Below are positions 7,685-15,327 of a stretch of 64,000 bases of DNA, one piece after another; positions within the stretch are counted from its first letter, which is position 1, and each line of letters begins with the position of its first letter. This stretch comes from an uncultured Prevotella sp. (GTDB taxonomy: Bacteria; Bacteroidota; Bacteroidia; Bacteroidales; Bacteroidaceae). The stretch lies in NCBI GenBank assembly GCA_946415755.1, contig CAMKTS010000005.1, positions 1-64,000 of the forward strand. Reading direction: 5' to 3'. A model generated the notes under the pieces. The model saw only the letters and a list, made by a program, of their open reading frames with translations, was not told where the DNA came from and did not search any database. The position numbers and the translations under genes were made by a program.

Positions 7685-8892
7685 GGTTCCAAGTATTCTC
7701 TGGGGTTGATGTTGTCGTTGCATACGAAGTCGTTGGTAGAGTTGTTGGTGTCCTGCAGCACCTTGCGACCGTCGCTGGTGATGGATGCCGTCTTGCGAAC
7801 CAGTCGCTCGCCCGTCGTTCCCGTCGTACTTTCCACGTTGGTATAGCCGGCATCAATGTCTTGGAACAGTCGTTTGCTGTTGATGTCCACGCCCGTCTGT
7901 GCCTTGTTCTTCAGGATGTCCACGCCGTCGAGCACGTAGGAGGCAGGCATCGCCAGAAAGAGGGTGCCGCTGGTCTTTCCGTCGGCATAGACGGTGGGCC
8001 AGCTGGTCACATCCTCACCCGTTCTGAAGATGACCAGCGAGGAAGGTCCTCCCTGTGTGATGTTCATGTTTGAGACGTTTGACATATTGGTGTAAACCTG
8101 AAGCAGGGCAGGCACGTTCTCGTTGTTGGGCACCTTCTTGTTGATGTCTTTCGCCTCGAAGTCGGCCCCTGTCAGGTCGCGCTCGTAGTCGTTCTGTGTC
8201 GAGTGGTTGGTGGCACTGTTCACCAGTAGCAGCGTACCTCCCGGAGCCACGATGACGGGTGTGGTCTCTGGTATGCGGAACACCTGCTTCAGGTGTAGTA
8301 TGCCCGGTGTGGCAGCCTGTTCGTAGGGGTACACCTGGTAAGCGATGGTGCTGTTGCTCTCCAGCAGTCCGATGTAGAGTCCTGCGGCGTCTACCTCCTC
8401 GTCGCTGTTGTTGTACAGCTCGATATACTTTCCCGCGGAGTAGGCCGTATTGCCTCGGCTGTTGGAGGGGTAAACCTTTCCGATGATGAGCGACTGCTTG
8501 AGGAATACCGTCAGCGGCAGGCTGACGTGGGTGTCGTGCGACATGGTCTGCTGGTTCAGCGTACCCGTCAGTGTGAAGTGCTGCTTGCTGTCGGGTGTCA
8601 TCCCCGTGTATGCCTTGTATTGCTCGGCTGTCAGTTCTGTGGCCACGCTGATGTCGTAGACGTCGGGTGCCAGGTCGCTGAACACGGCCTTTCCGCTGGC
8701 ATCCGTCACAGCCGTTGCCGTCTCTGTTTCCGACTGTAGGGTGACGGTCATTCCCGCCATGTCGTTCATGTTGCTGAATCCGTCAGGTGCCAGCAGCTGT
8801 ATGGTGGCCGTAACGGGTTGTGTGGTGTCGTTCATATCCATGCAGCCCGTCAGCAGGCAGATGGTGGTGAACAATAGGAATATCTTCTTCAT
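7681..8892 (-). CDS. DUF4876 domain lipoprotein
   Basis: This 403-residue lipoprotein has a signal peptide and lipobox (CLLTGC, lipidated Cys about 17). An N-terminal carboxypeptidase-regulatory-like beta-sandwich (about 25-125: GMTVTLQSETETATAVTDASGKAVFSDL) is followed by a lamin-tail-like DUF4876 region with KYIELYNNSDEEVDAAGLYIG at about 170-195. It sits 9 bp after the TonB receptor and overlaps the DUF6850 gene by 4 bp. By analogy with SusD-like and other TonB-receptor partner lipoproteins it probably helps capture the ligand at the outer membrane (inference). Family membership rests on motif recognition. Confidence 0.87.
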   Translation of the reverse strand: MKKIFLLFTTICLLTGCMDMNDTTQPVTATIQLLAPDGFSNMNDMAGMTVTLQSETETATAVTDASGKAVFSDLAPDVYDISVATELTAEQYKAYTGMTPDSKQHFTLTGTLNQQTMSHDTHVSLPLTVFLKQSLIIGKVYPSNSRGNTAYSAGKYIELYNNSDEEVDAAGLYIGLLESNSTIAYQVYPYEQAATPGILHLKQVFRIPETTPVIVAPGGTLLLVNSATNHSTQNDYERDLTGADFEAKDINKKVPNNENVPALLQVYTNMSNVSNMNITQGGPSSLVIFRTGEDVTSWPTVYADGKTSGTLFLAMPASYVLDGVDILKNKAQTGVDINSKRLFQDIDAGYTNVESTTGTTGERLVRKTASITSDGRKVLQDTNNSTNDFVCNDNINPREYLEP

Positions 8893-8901
8893 AGCGTTGT
8901 G

Positions 8902-11643
8902 TTATAAGTTAAAGAACAGTTCCACGCCGAACGAGAAGCTGCTGGTGTTGCGCTGTGTCAGCGTACCGCTGGTGCTGCTGCTCATAAACGGCTCGTAGTA
9001 CAATACGTTGTTGGCATAGAACGACAGGCCAGCAAACTTGCCGAACTCCTTGGTCAGTCGTGCCGAGAGGTTCCACGTGATGGGTTCTTTCACAGGGTCG
9101 TTGTCGTTGGGTCTGCGCTTCTGTGCCTCCACGTCGATGCCCACGTTGGTGGCAGTAGGTGACCACTTTCCCTGGTTGTCTATCCAGATGGTGGTCATAT
9201 CGGGTGCGATGCGGTGCCACTGCAGGTCGGTGGTGATGAATGCATAGGGGTCTTTCGGTGCCGTATAGCTATAGGTCGAGCTGTGCCAGATGACCTGTCC
9301 TGTGAACGATGCCACCATGCGCAGTGCCGGTATGTTGGTGACGAGTCTGAGCGTATTGACGAATCGTCGGCTGCGGCTGTAGTCCAGTCCGCTGGGGAAT
9401 ACCAGTTTGATGGGTGTTGTCTTCGACGTATAGGGTGTTGGCAGACTTTCCGGATTGGCGGTGTTCAGACCCTCCGACCAGCTCTTGCTTTCCTGCCATG
9501 CTCCTGAGAAGTATATCGATGTGTTGAGGGGCTTGATGCGTCCGAGGTCGCAGTCGAACTCCACGCCACGGTTTTGCAGCACGTTGTCGTTGCCCACCAG
9601 TCCTGTCGTTGTCCAGTAGATGCTGGGCACGTTGGCTGCTGTTCGCTGCTCCCAGTCGGCCACGCTGGCATACTGCAGCGACTCGTAGGTGACGGGCCAG
9701 AGGTCGCTGCTGAATCCGTTGGGTGTACGGTCTTGGTAGGCGGTGATGCTCAGTTTGCGGTTGCCGGGCAGCTTGACATCAAGTCCTGCCTCTATCTTCG
9801 TGGTGGTGGCGTTCTTCAGGTTTCGCGAGTATTCCACCTGCTGTACGTAGGTGTGTACCACCACACGGCTCTGTGGGTAGAGCGTTGGGCTGGTATTGCC
9901 GTTGGCATACGATGCCAGAGCGATGTGGTCGTTATAGTTGTTGTCAGGATAGAGGTAGTTCAGTCCTGGTGTCTTCGAGTTAAGTCCGATGCCTCCTCTG
10001 ATGTTCAGCCACTTGGTGACTTCGAGTGTGAGGTTCAGTCGTGGCGAGAGGGCAAAGGTGCGTATGTCGCTGAAGGGCTGCATGGCAGTGAAGCGCGCTC
10101 CGGCCATCACGCGCAGGTGACGGCCCTTGGCATATTCCCAGCTGAGGTTGTCTTCCAGGTAGGCGGCTATCTGGTGCAGTCCCGGCACATCGCTGAATGC
10201 CCTGGGGCGACCGTTCTCGTTGGGTTGCAAGGGCAGTTGGTCGTCGGCGTTGTAGTAGCCCTTTCCGCTGTTCCAGTCGTAGTGGTAGTCGATGCCCATC
10301 TTGAATCGCTGGTTGACCTTTTTGCTTTTCAGGAAGAAGGCGTTGCTCACCTTTGCGAAGAGGTTGCCCGGCCGGCTTTCAGTATGTCCTGTAGCCTGGT
10401 ATTCCTTATCGAGCCAGGGTACCTCGTAGTACCCCGTCTGGCGTGCCGTGATGAGGTGTACCACCTTGTTGCTGGTGGGCACGAATTTGGTCTGGCTGTT
10501 GTCGATGGCTGTGAGCGACAGTCCTACGGTATAATTAATGGTACGCGAGAAGAGCCGGTCGACGCTGATTTTTCCATTATGTGTCAGCGAGAACTGCCGG
10601 TTGCTGTTCTTCGTCTCGTTGCCGTCTTGCTGTGCGTCGGGGTCATTGCCGTTCCAGTCTCTGGCATACAGGTAGCGCACCTTCGTGTCGGTATGCCAGC
10701 GTCTGGTGATGTCTATGCCGTAGCCTACCGACATGGTCAGTCGGTGGAACGAGCGTGTCTTCTCCCTGGGGTCTCCCCACGCCTGTGCATAGTCGGCGTT
10801 GAAGTTCAGCACGCCGTAGCGGTTCATCCTCAGTCCCTTTCCCAGCGAGTAGTTCATCAGTCCGGGGTTCACCTTTCCCTTGATTTGCCAGGGGGTGACG
10901 CCAATCTTCGAGCGTACCACCATGAGTCCGCTGGTCAGGTCGCCGTATTCTGCCGATGGGATGCCTCTTATCACCTCCACCTCGTCGATGTCGTCGGCCG
11001 AGAAGTTTCTGAGGTCCGTGCCGGTGAATGCCGTTGCCGAGAAGCTGCCCTGGTCTACGTTGCCATTGTTCGATACGGGCATGCCGTCGAGTATGACGCT
11101 CGATCCGAATGCCGCCGTGTTGTTGTTGGTCAGCGTGCGTATCTGCAGGTTCGACTGTGCCGTCAGGTCGGTGTTGGTCATCAGGTTGCCGGGTATGAGC
11201 TGCATGATGTCGGCGAGGCTTGATGCCTGCAGGTGGTCGATGGCCTGTCGGCCGATGATGCTGCTGGTGGCTGCTCCGCTGGCGTTCTGCTTGGCGGTGA
11301 CGTGTACCTCTCTTAGTGCGAGTGTGGTGGGTGTCAGCTGGCATTTCATGTGCAGCGGTTTGCTCACCCTGACCTGTGTGGTCTGCGGCTCATAGCCCAC
11401 GTAGGTGATCTGCAGCTGGTAGTTGCCTGCCGCTACGTTGCGCAGCGTGGCGTGTCCGTCGGCATTGGTGACGGCAATGATGCCTGCCGGCTGCAGCTGT
11501 ACGGTGGCCATGATGATGGGTTCCCGCGTGTCGCGGTCGGTCACCAGTACGTCGACGGTGTAGGCGGTGTGTGTGTCCTGCTGGGCGTGCATTGCTGTCG
11601 CCATGCAGATAAGTGCTGTCAATAGGTTTAGTCTGAATCTCAT
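8902..11643 (-). CDS. TonB-dependent outer-membrane receptor
   Basis: A receptor of about 913 residues with a signal peptide (MRFRLNLLTALICMATAMHAQ). A CarboxypepD_reg-like domain (about 25-105) is followed by a plug domain (about 115-230: SLADIMQLIPG...NFSADDIDEVEVIRGIPSAEYGD) and a 22-strand-type barrel ending in FGVELFFNL. No SusD homologue follows, so this is not a glycan SusCD pair. The partners are the DUF4876 lipoprotein and DUF6850 barrel. The start is ATG 11643, not the track start at 11850, because it begins the signal peptide and overlaps the DUF4435 stop (ATGA). That overlap puts receptor expression under the promoter of the ATPase/DUF4435 pair. Confidence 0.95.
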   Translation of the reverse strand: MRFRLNLLTALICMATAMHAQQDTHTAYTVDVLVTDRDTREPIIMATVQLQPAGIIAVTNADGHATLRNVAAGNYQLQITYVGYEPQTTQVRVSKPLHMKCQLTPTTLALREVHVTAKQNASGAATSSIIGRQAIDHLQASSLADIMQLIPGNLMTNTDLTAQSNLQIRTLTNNNTAAFGSSVILDGMPVSNNGNVDQGSFSATAFTGTDLRNFSADDIDEVEVIRGIPSAEYGDLTSGLMVVRSKIGVTPWQIKGKVNPGLMNYSLGKGLRMNRYGVLNFNADYAQAWGDPREKTRSFHRLTMSVGYGIDITRRWHTDTKVRYLYARDWNGNDPDAQQDGNETKNSNRQFSLTHNGKISVDRLFSRTINYTVGLSLTAIDNSQTKFVPTSNKVVHLITARQTGYYEVPWLDKEYQATGHTESRPGNLFAKVSNAFFLKSKKVNQRFKMGIDYHYDWNSGKGYYNADDQLPLQPNENGRPRAFSDVPGLHQIAAYLEDNLSWEYAKGRHLRVMAGARFTAMQPFSDIRTFALSPRLNLTLEVTKWLNIRGGIGLNSKTPGLNYLYPDNNYNDHIALASYANGNTSPTLYPQSRVVVHTYVQQVEYSRNLKNATTTKIEAGLDVKLPGNRKLSITAYQDRTPNGFSSDLWPVTYESLQYASVADWEQRTAANVPSIYWTTTGLVGNDNVLQNRGVEFDCDLGRIKPLNTSIYFSGAWQESKSWSEGLNTANPESLPTPYTSKTTPIKLVFPSGLDYSRSRRFVNTLRLVTNIPALRMVASFTGQVIWHSSTYSYTAPKDPYAFITTDLQWHRIAPDMTTIWIDNQGKWSPTATNVGIDVEAQKRRPNDNDPVKEPITWNLSARLTKEFGKFAGLSFYANNVLYYEPFMSSSTSGTLTQRNTSSFSFGVELFFNL

Positions 11644-12683
11644 TGCTGATGTAGTGTGTTGAGTCGTTCGTTCAGGTCGGCTGTTATTCTCTTGAAGGGT
11701 TCCGACTCCGTAAATGCGGTATTTTTTCTCAGTGTCTGTTTGATGTCCTGTTGCGAGTGTTCGTAGCACGCCATCTCGTTGCTTTTCTGCATGAAGTGTC
11801 GTGCCGTGCGTTCTATCTCCTGCTCTCGCTCCTGCCTCAGTTTGTTGCATACCTTGTTGAGGATGGGCACTACGACGTTGTCGAACAGCGAGTGGCCTTG
11901 AATGTACAGGTAGGCGGCACGTGCCGTGATGCCCAATGCGCGCAGGTCGTTCTTGGTCTTGAGATACTCATCCTTGTTGTTGGGAAATTCGGCCTGCAGC
12001 TGTTTCACCTTGGTATTCACCTTGTGTCGCAGGTGGTCGATGGATGTCTGCGGGTTCTCCAGGTTGAAGTTGCCAGGGTCGATGATGCGGTTCATGTCGA
12101 CGAGCGAGAACTTGTTGTGGCATCCCTTGCGGTAGGCCCATACCGACCAGGTGAGCAGTGGCGAGATGGCCTCGCTGTACTGGCTGAGGTAGTCTTCGAA
12201 GTCGAAGATGCGGTGGTCGTTCAGCGTGACGGCAACGCAGACGTCGTGCAGCGATGGTGCGTAGCATTGCATATTCTCGATGGCGTAGGCGTAGGTATGA
12301 AAGACGTAGGGGCTGTCGAGCACCATTCTCGACTGTTCCGTAGCCCTCTGCAGCAAGTAGTCGTAGTCGGCATCCACGCAGGCTATCATCGACGGCCCCA
12401 GCCTGTCGCCGCCGTCAGACTTCTCCCCTTTGGCGGACGGGAGAGGATTCAGGAAGTTCAGCAGCACGGCTTTCTTTCCTCTGTCCAGCTTCTTGTGCGA
12501 AGGCAGCATCACCTCGAAGTAGCGTGTCTCGTTCTCGAACTGTCTGAGCACGGTACGCCAGAAGAAGATGTCGTCGTAGCTCTCCACGTATGCCACGATG
12601 CGCCTTCTGGCCTGTTTGCTCTTCAGTGCATTCGCCGCCTCGAAGTATCTGCTGTTGAGATTATCCTTCAGCTGCTTCCCCAT
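11640..12683 (-). CDS. DUF4435 TOPRIM-like protein (AriB-like)
   Basis: This 347-residue DUF4435 protein has TOPRIM-type acidic motifs: YVESYDDIFFW (Glu about 33), ACVDADYDYLL (DxD about 102-104) and AYAIENMQCYA. DUF4435 is the nuclease (AriB) of the PARIS anti-phage system, where it works with an AAA ATPase (AriA). Here the ATPase gene ends 11 bp upstream, matching that layout. A short palindromic insertion (residues about 80-88, PLPSAKGEKSDGG) sits between the first two motifs without breaking the frame. The stop overlaps the TonB receptor start. A defence role is inferred from family and context. A housekeeping role linked to the transport operon remains possible. Confidence 0.85.
   Translation of the reverse strand: MGKQLKDNLNSRYFEAANALKSKQARRRIVAYVESYDDIFFWRTVLRQFENETRYFEVMLPSHKKLDRGKKAVLLNFLNPLPSAKGEKSDGGDRLGPSMIACVDADYDYLLQRATEQSRMVLDSPYVFHTYAYAIENMQCYAPSLHDVCVAVTLNDHRIFDFEDYLSQYSEAISPLLTWSVWAYRKGCHNKFSLVDMNRIIDPGNFNLENPQTSIDHLRHKVNTKVKQLQAEFPNNKDEYLKTKNDLRALGITARAAYLYIQGHSLFDNVVVPILNKVCNKLRQEREQEIERTARHFMQKSNEMACYEHSQQDIKQTLRKNTAFTESEPFKRITADLNERLNTLHQQ
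12420..12446. repeat. In-frame palindromic insertion in the DUF4435 gene
   Basis: CTTCTCCCC...GGGAGAG forms an imperfect hairpin of low-complexity sequence unlike the flanking codons. It encodes a Pro/Lys/Gly-rich loop (PLPSAKGEK). A related GGGGAG palindrome lies in the adhesin gene near 62040-62078. Confidence 0.5.
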
Positions 12684-12693
12684 TCCTCATTAC

Positions 12694-13515
12694 TCATTTC
12701 TCATTCCTCATTTCGACAGTGATGTCGCTCACTTCCGTCACGTGGTCGGCCCATCCGTTCATGATGACGGCAGGCGAGTGCGTGGTCAGTATCACCTGCA
12801 CGTTGGGGTTCAGCTCGGTGATGAGGTCTATCAGGCGCTTTTGCCATTCGATGTGCAGGCTCACCTCCGGCTCGTCCATGAAGAGCACGTGGGGCAGCTG
12901 GTTCTGCACGAGCACCGTGAGCAGTATCACCAGCATCTGCTTCTCTCCCGAACTGAGTTGGTAGGGCACCAGTGTCTCCCCCATCTGCGAGAACCGTATC
13001 TCGTTCTCCGTGCGTATCATCTTCTTTCCCGTGTCGTCGAACAGCTCGTCCACCATGTCCTGGAACCTCGTCTTGGCCTGCGACAGCTGCTGCGCAGCAT
13101 TGGCGTTGCCCTTTTGCAGTTCGGCGATGATGCGGTTGCCGATGTTCACCTGGTAGTCCAGGTATTTGCGTTGCAGGTGGTACAGCTCGAAGTCAAGTGC
13201 CGATGTGATGCGCGAGTCTACGAGGCTCATGGTGTCAGCGTCGAGCATGGGTGAGTCGAGCGAGCGTATGATGTCGAACCTCACGTGTGTGGCATCCTCC
13301 GGTTCTGCCGTGATGTGTACTCCCTTGAGCAGGTGGTTGATCAGGTCGCCGTTGGTGTTGATGCTCTTAAACACCTTGTTCAGGATGGTCGACTTTCCCA
13401 CCCCGTTGATGCCGCTGAGTATGTTTACGTGTGCATCCAGCGTCCATACGATGTGTTTCTTGCCGCTCCACAGTGCGTCAATCTCTATCTTCTTGATGTA
13501 GTCTGCATACTTCAT
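12694..13515 (-). CDS. AAA/ABC-type ATPase (AriA-like)
   Basis: This 273-residue cytoplasmic ATPase of the AAA_15/AAA_21 (RecF/OLD-like) class has Walker A INGVGKST at about 36-43, an ABC signature LSSGEKQML at about 187-195, Walker B VLFMDEP at about 210-216 and an H-loop TTHSPAVI at about 246-253. A short helical insertion (about 125-165) replaces the long coiled coil of SMC-like members, so it is compact but complete. It is followed after 10 bp by the DUF4435 protein, the gene pair seen in PARIS. Expression starts from a canonical promoter at 13538-13569. The ATG at 13515 gives the natural N-terminus with the beta-strand IEIDALWSGKK. Confidence 0.88.
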   Translation of the reverse strand: MKYADYIKKIEIDALWSGKKHIVWTLDAHVNILSGINGVGKSTILNKVFKSINTNGDLINHLLKGVHITAEPEDATHVRFDIIRSLDSPMLDADTMSLVDSRITSALDFELYHLQRKYLDYQVNIGNRIIAELQKGNANAAQQLSQAKTRFQDMVDELFDDTGKKMIRTENEIRFSQMGETLVPYQLSSGEKQMLVILLTVLVQNQLPHVLFMDEPEVSLHIEWQKRLIDLITELNPNVQVILTTHSPAVIMNGWADHVTEVSDITVEMRNEK

Positions 13516-13537
13516 GGTGCTCTGCTGTTTTGGGCTA

Positions 13538-13569
13538 CAAAGTTACTGATTCTTGAGCGAAAAACCAAA
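13538..13569 (-). promoter_or_regulatory. Promoter of the PARIS-like / TonB operon
   Basis: On the minus strand TTTG (13566-13569) precedes TAACTTTG (13538-13545) by 20 nt, a canonical Bacteroidota sigma-ABfr promoter. It lies about 23 bp upstream of the ATPase ATG. No comparable promoter is possible before the TonB receptor because its start overlaps the previous gene. Confidence 0.7.
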
Positions 13570-13602
13570 TATAATTGAGTGTTTTTACTTTCAAGTTTTT
13601 TG

Positions 13603-13965
13603 CTAATATCCCAACATGGCAGCTGGTGTTATTCCTAAAGTGGCACAAAGCAGACGGGCTATCTTCAGCGTAGGTTCTGCCCTACCTGAAACATAGTCGC
13701 TTATGCGTGAAGGACTGACACCAATCTCTGTAGCCAATTGTTTCTGGCTCATCTTCTTCTCATCCAGAGAAAGCTGTATCAGCTGGGCTACAGTAGGTTT
13801 TCCAATGGGATAGTACACCTTCTCGTAGTCTATTACGACATTCGACATCATTGTCAACTCTACCGCATTACGGTCGTTGGAAGGTGTGTTGTCATCCACC
13901 ATCGGCAACAGTTCTTCTATCCGTGCCAATGCAAATTCATATTGCTCTTTTGTAATCTTTGCCAT
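13603..13965 (-). CDS. higA: HigA-type antitoxin (XRE helix-turn-helix)
   Basis: This 120-residue protein has a HigA-like N-terminal extension and an XRE helix-turn-helix at about 65-110 (MSQKQLATEIGVSPSRISDYVSG). It follows the HigB toxin by 18 bp, giving the toxin-first order characteristic of higBA modules. HigA neutralises HigB and usually represses the operon through its HTH. It sits next to other accessory genes in the 11.6-18 kb zone. Confidence 0.92.
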   Translation of the reverse strand: MAKITKEQYEFALARIEELLPMVDDNTPSNDRNAVELTMMSNVVIDYEKVYYPIGKPTVAQLIQLSLDEKKMSQKQLATEIGVSPSRISDYVSGRAEPTLKIARLLCATLGITPAAMLGY

Positions 13966-13983
13966 ATTCGTACCTCCTTATAT

Positions 13984-14283
13984 TTATATCGTTGAAACGT
14001 CAATCTTGTCGTATTCACTATGAGTGCCCACAAATCGGATGAAGATATGTCCGATTGTGAACTTTACAACCACAACTAGACGATATTTGTTGCCCCTGAT
14101 GTCAAAGACATAATGTTGGTTCCCAACGTAGTCTGTCGATGGGAAGTCAGCCTTTATATCCGACAGGTTCTTCCACTCTGCCTTTTCTGCAATGTCATAC
14201 CATCGTTCAAGTGCAGCTTGAGCGTCTCCATGTCCTTTCGAACTATAGAACTCAACTAATCGTCTATGTGACACTATTCTCAT
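13984..14283 (-). CDS. higB: HigB-type mRNA interferase toxin
   Basis: A 99-residue RelE-superfamily HigB toxin with the family signature ADFPSTDYVGNQHYVFDIRGNKYRLVV and the C-terminal FIRFVGTHSEYDKID. HigB toxins cleave mRNA on the ribosome. The gene starts the higBA operon behind a canonical promoter at 14292-14321. Confidence 0.93.
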   Translation of the reverse strand: MRIVSHRRLVEFYSSKGHGDAQAALERWYDIAEKAEWKNLSDIKADFPSTDYVGNQHYVFDIRGNKYRLVVVVKFTIGHIFIRFVGTHSEYDKIDVSTI

Positions 14284-14291
14284 ATCGGGTG

Positions 14292-14321
14292 CAAAAATAC
14301 ATAATTATTTTGAATTGCAAA
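14292..14321 (-). promoter_or_regulatory. higBA promoter
   Basis: TTTG (14318-14321) and TATTTTTG (14292-14299) on the minus strand, 18 nt apart, directly before the higB ATG. Confidence 0.55.
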
Positions 14322-14483
14322 AGAATATCAATAGAAAATTCTGTTTTTTAGAACTTTTCCTTAGATTTTCTTTGTTGTCTCTTGATTAAAGAACACAGCG
14401 GAACCAACCCGTTTGTGTTCGCAATCCGTTTCTTCCTGCAAGTTTTTTTGCTAATTTCACATAAACTTTTGAGTCATTATAGC

Positions 14484-14512
14484 TTGTTTTTGAAATTAAT
14501 GTTGTAATTTTG
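14484..14512 (+). promoter_or_regulatory. Candidate promoter facing the IS-relic/ncRNA region
   Basis: TTG (14484-14486), 18 nt, then TAATTTTG (14505-14512). No intact gene follows, but a structured segment ending in a terminator-like hairpin does. Confidence 0.4.
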
Positions 14513-14611
14513 CAACTGCTAACTCACGCCGAGCCGCCTCGTAAGAGGTAGGGCGCGGCTATAGGTAGGGAGCACTACATATTGGAAATGCGTCGCTGAC
14601 GCTTTGTTTTT
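14513..14611 (+). ncRNA. Candidate structured small RNA or leader
   Basis: Just after a promoter-like site, GCCGAGCC (14528-14535) pairs with GGGCGCGGC (14551-14559). Inside it CCTC pairs with GAGG around a GTAA (GNRA-type) tetraloop. Downstream, GCGTC/GACGC (14590-14602) followed by TTTGTTTTT resembles an intrinsic terminator. No ORF of note fits. It could be a standalone small RNA or the left end of the adjacent IS relic. Confidence 0.3.
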
Positions 14612-14936
14612 GGCCGTATTGAAACTTCCACAATCAAATTTAGTAGTCAAGAACATTGCAGAGGTTGGTGCTGCGGGTAGGTATATAACCGTCCCGTCCG
14701 GCGTGACGAAGGCTAATCATGCCTTCATGCACGCTTTTCCGGGCGTACTATATATACCAACGGCGTGGGTATCAATTCTGTTCTGTTCACTCTACAGGCT
14801 TTCTCAGGGTCTCAACGGCGGACAGGCAGAAGCCAGATACCCCGCTTTTCTTTTGTAGTCACCGAAATAACAACTTTGCGCCATGTTCCCACGTAAGAAG
14901 AAAAACAGAACTGGCACCGTTAGTGTGAGTGGTTGA
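14612..14936 (+). mobile_element. Degenerate insertion-sequence relic
   Basis: At 14883 an ATG opens a 17-codon reading frame (MFPRKKKNRTGTVSVSG, then stop). This resembles the first residues of IS1634/IS4-like transposases of Bacteroidota, which begin with a basic RKKKNRSGT-type stretch. The upstream 250 bp, with no credible gene, would be the IS leader. ORFs called here (84, 70 and 69 aa) look spurious. Nothing of the catalytic domain remains. Assignment rests on one short motif. Confidence 0.35.
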
Positions 14937-14937
14937 C

Positions 14938-15013
14938 GATTCACGGAGCTGAGGAGCCTCTTCACGACCGTGAGTGGCCTCTTCACCGAGCTGAGTGGCC
15001 CACTCACGGAAAT
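14938..15013. repeat. 21-bp direct repeats, array 1
   Basis: Three 21-bp units and a partial fourth: GATTCACGGAGCTGAGGAGCC, TCTTCACGACCGTGAGTGGCC, TCTTCACCGAGCTGAGTGGCC, CACTCACGG. A diverged array of the same unit is at 17856-17928. Confidence 0.65.
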
Positions 15014-15126
15014 CCCGCACGCTGGGATTTTCCGTACCCATCAAATCATCATTTTTCAAAATGTCACTTTCGCTGATGTAACATTCTTTCGCGCACGCGC
15101 ATGTATATAGCGAAACGTCTTTTTAT

Positions 15127-15206
15127 GTGACCCTTCCGACCCTTCTGACCCGTAAAAGACTTTCGACAATATCCCGGTTACGGGTCAGAAGGGTCAGAAG
15201 GGTCAC
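15127..15206. repeat. Inverted repeat built of 9-bp units, hairpin 1
   Basis: A 28-bp arm (15127-15154, GTGACCCTTCCGACCCTTCT...) is inverted at 15179-15206 with 27 of 28 matches and a 24-nt loop. Each arm is itself made of GACCCTTCY 9-mers. A T-run follows. It is preceded by CGCACGCGC plus a TATATA-rich stretch (15092-15115). Confidence 0.85.
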
Positions 15207-15263
15207 GTTTTTTTGCGTTTGCCTACTACGTACGCACGCGCGTATATATGCGAAAGGCTAAAA

Positions 15264-15327
15264 CACGTGTCATACGTGTCCTACCCGTCCAATCCGTTAT
15301 GGACACATAGGACGGGTAGGACACATG
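15264..15327. repeat. Inverted repeat built of 9-bp units, hairpin 2
   Basis: ACGTGTCCTACCCGTCC (ending 15290) is inverted as GGACGGGTAGGACACATG (15310-15327). The 9-bp periodicity (ACGTGTCAT, ACGTGTCCT, ACCCGTCCA) mirrors hairpin 1 with different sequence. The same CGCACGCGC plus TATATA leader precedes it (15233-15254), so both hairpins belong to a unit of about 141 bp. Confidence 0.8.

Noticed and set aside
9574-11223. 549-aa plus-strand ORF opposite the TonB receptor
   Set aside because: It is an antisense shadow. Its sequence is low-complexity (V, G, H, R rich), with no domains, and the minus strand encodes a clear receptor throughout.
8902-11643. TonB receptor as a SusC of a polysaccharide utilisation locus
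   Set aside because: No SusD homologue or glycoside hydrolase is adjacent. The partners are DUF4876 and DUF6850.
14528-14559. GC-rich hairpin as a tRNA
   Set aside because: No acceptor, anticodon or T-arm geometry. Only a nested hairpin.
14604-14858. 84-aa ORF and neighbouring 60-70-aa ORFs on the plus strand
   Set aside because: They lie in the IS-relic leader, start without a ribosome binding site and overlap each other in different frames. I treat them as spurious.
15127-15327. Plasmid replication origin
   Set aside because: Iterons are present but there is no replication initiator gene nearby and the flanks are chromosomal. Kept only as a possible reading in the findings.
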